This document shows, piece after piece, positions 62,101 to 64,000 of a stretch of 64,000 nucleotides of DNA. The translations under genes were made by a program, and so were the position numbers. The notes below the pieces were generated by a model. It searched no databases. It was not told the DNA's origin and saw only the letters and a program-made list of their open reading frames with translations. Position 1 is the first letter of the stretch, and every line of letters starts with the position of its first letter. Source of the stretch: Tetragonia tetragonoides (taxonomy: Eukaryota; Streptophyta; Magnoliopsida; Caryophyllales; Aizoaceae); contig CM076151.1 in NCBI GenBank assembly GCA_038025085.1, forward strand, positions 11,196,501 to 11,260,500. The letters are read 5' to 3'.

Positions 62101-64000
62101 AATCAGGAAGCAATGAAGCTTTATCATTAATGTGATTAGCAAAATAGAAACTTGTAAAGGGATTTTTATAAGGCTCCCAAATGAGATGAAGGTAGACAAT
62201 TGATCGTGAAAGAATAAGTCCAGTGCTCACTACCATTGAAAGTTTGTACTTTGATGAAGATTGGTACTGTAGGATTTCTATCAGGCTACATTCAACTTGC
62301 CTACTTTGAGGGGAGAGTAATGATATTCATGTGATGGCATGTAGCAATAGGAATGAGAGGAAATTGGAACATACCTGTCTTCAACAGAGGCCAGAGGTTG
62401 GAAGATCCAAGCCAAATAGTCTGACTGGTTGGAAGAACAGGAAGATCCGGGGGGGGGGGCTTGTAACTGAACTCTTCAATTTTTAATCTATGGGGCATTA
62501 TTATGATATTTTCATTGCTGGTCATTGACTTCAGGGCCTGTGGGTACAGCTCGGGCACTCAGGTTATCTAAATAAGTAATTTATCTTCTCATGGGTATTA
62601 TCCTCCTCAGATTATAATTTTCACTCGAGTAATATGTAATGAAATTTTGATTTCTATATCCATGTTGTCTTACTTTTTTTTTTTTTTGGGGGGGGGGGGT
62701 TCATCGTATATATCTTGATCGCCATATCCTTACCCATGCATTATAGCTTCTAGGTATCATATTCAGTTACCCCCTATCACTCATGTTAATTTTCTTTTAG
62801 CTTCTTTAGAAATGAGTTCAGCAACTTATTTTTTTAGAAGTGAGTTCAGCATAATTATATCTGAGTTGATACAAGTAGCAAGTTGAAAACGAGTTCGGAC
62901 CATCCTATACTTTCAAATGGCGTAATATTTTGCTATATAGGGAAACAATTATAAAAATGGAAAATGTAGCAAGTGTTTTTGTTTCTTCTGATTAGTGAAT
63001 GGGCGATTCACACGTATTATTATCCTGGCAGGTCATGGTGGTTCTCGTGCAGCGGAGTATTTAAAGCGACACCTCTTTGACAATCTCATGAAGCATCCAC
63101 AGTTTATGATGGACACAAGACTAGCTATAAGTGCGTTCAAACTTCTTTGATGCTCCATTCCCATGATCTTTTGTGCATCACATTCATGTGGCTGCAGCAT
63201 TTTCTTTGTGTCAATTGGCCATCTTGAATGCACTGACTAAACGGATAAAACGTTTCTCAAGGAAATTTCCTTGAAACTAGTTTTTTATTCCATATTTTGC
63301 CACAAACTACCTAAAAGTTATCAAACGAACTTTTATGTCATTTTAAAAAAAATGTGAAACACTAACTGTCGACAGATTTTGGTGAAAAATAGCACTTGAA
63401 ACTTCCTGATATGCCCTCAGCCCCTCATGTCTTCGGCACATTTTGACTATTTCCCCCCCTCCCCTCTTTCTTTTGTTTTCTTTTGTGGAACCTTCATTTC
63501 CTGCTGATTTGCAAGTTTCCCCCCCGCGCATTCCTCTCTGTCTCATCGTATGTCCTATCTTATGCTCATTATGAGCGCTAGAGATTTGGATTTCAATGAG
63601 AGCACACTGAAAGAGGAGGAGGTGATGATTTGTTTATGTTAGTTTTCTATTTTTATTTTAAGTTTTGTTTGTCCTTGGCAGAGAGATACAAACTGAAATT
63701 GGGATACTTGCTATTAAATTCATCGCTCATAAAGCAAATGAGCTCTCCTAGGACTCATAATTGAAATACCTTAGCTTTTATTTTTGAATTGAGGAATGGA
63801 GTTTTTATATGAAAATAATCTGCCGTGCCTAGAGCCCTAGACATGAGGGCATTTCAAGGAATTAAAGTGCGAATTTCACCAGAATCCGGGATGTAGTGAT
63901 TTGAATGAAAAGGGTCGTAGAAGGTCATTTTTGACAAAATTAAAATTATAAAAGATACTTTTGACAAAATTGAGGTACAAATTTGGCAGTTTCCTCTGGG
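59129..64000 (+). CDS. Protein phosphatase 2C, PP2C76-like (5' part; runs off the window)
   Basis: Three coding exons are visible: 59129-59388, 61154-61281 and 63032-63130, phases consistent; the rest is beyond 64000. Exon 1 (MVCSSYLRNVLIQAGSIG...MMVDTSATENRRSIIDVLP) matches the N-terminus of Arabidopsis PP2C76 as I remember it. Exon 2 encodes GYSSFRGKRASMEDFYDVKM and LFGIFDG. Exon 3 completes the metal-binding [21 protein letters not shown]. These are the first PP2C motifs; the remaining ones (GSTA, GDSRA, DGxWD) must lie downstream. It differs from the clade A enzyme at 31324 (GKRASMEDFY against [10 protein letters not shown]). Mg/Mn-dependent Ser/Thr phosphatase; substrate unknown. Introns of 1.77 and 1.75 kb contain G-runs and an inverted repeat. 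Confidence 0.88.
63250..64000. repeat. Inverted-repeat element in a PP2C76 intron (right end cut by the window)
   Basis: Left arm 63255-63440 (ccacaaactacctaaaag...ttttggtgaaaaatagcacttgaaa...tgccctcagccc) pairs with the inverse of about 63835-64000 (...tctggtgaaattcgcacttt...tgccctcatgtc). Composition and the aaactacc / tttgacaaaat words recall the MULE TIRs at 12601-14725. No coding capacity between the arms. Confidence 0.5.

Overview
This is nuclear DNA of a flowering plant, almost certainly a eudicot. It is AT-rich, its genes have GT-AG introns, and it carries plant-specific families: ATL-type RING-H2 proteins, class III chitinases, a clade A PP2C, spermine synthase and a cyclic-nucleotide-gated channel. 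LINE, SINE, TRIM, MULE, hAT and Stowaway-type elements lie between and inside the genes. The exact order cannot be fixed from sequence alone.

Layout. 1-2515: non-coding, repeat-like DNA, possibly an LTR remnant. 2520-6470 (-): a decayed LINE with DUF4283/zinc-knuckle ORF1, endonuclease and reverse transcriptase, missing its 3' end. 6.7-25.4 kb: an interleaved tandem cluster of six RING-H2 coding units (+) and four class III chitinase loci (-). The first three RING units are short stand-alone membrane RING proteins. The last three are terminal exons downstream of one secreted GUB_WAK-type receptor exon at 19300, and all three are phase-compatible with it. Two chitinases look intact and have Pro-rich hinges of different length; one is frameshifted with a destroyed active site, and one is a fragment split by a LINE tail. 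A 2.1-kb long-TIR Mutator-like element and a 451-bp TRIM inside a SINE lie in the same interval. 25.4-31 kb: SINEs and MITEs. 31324-34188 (+): a clade A PP2C (ABA co-receptor type) with two ABRE-like promoter boxes. 34.2-42.6 kb: intergenic DNA with hAT, Stowaway and other MITEs. 42670-47202 (+): spermine synthase, nine coding exons. 48740-54139 (-): CNGC1-like channel, seven coding exons. 55.4-57.6 kb: a nested-palindrome foldback element and a degenerate ~300-bp tandem array. 59129 onward (+): the 5' part of a PP2C76-like phosphatase that runs off the window.

Functional reading. The left half looks like a fast-evolving, defence-associated cluster (apoplastic GH18 chitinases beside membrane ubiquitin ligases). 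The right half is a conserved housekeeping block: from memory, SPMS, CNGC1 and PP2C76 are neighbours in Arabidopsis (At5g53120, At5g53130, At5g53140), so this looks like an ancient microsyntenic segment. The most unusual items are the one-receptor/three-RING-exon arrangement with an antisense chitinase gene inside it, and four tiny poly(A) insertions with 14-17 bp target-site duplications that look like almost completely 5'-truncated retrotransposition products. Exon coordinates are my own readings of splice sites and family alignments, with no transcript evidence.
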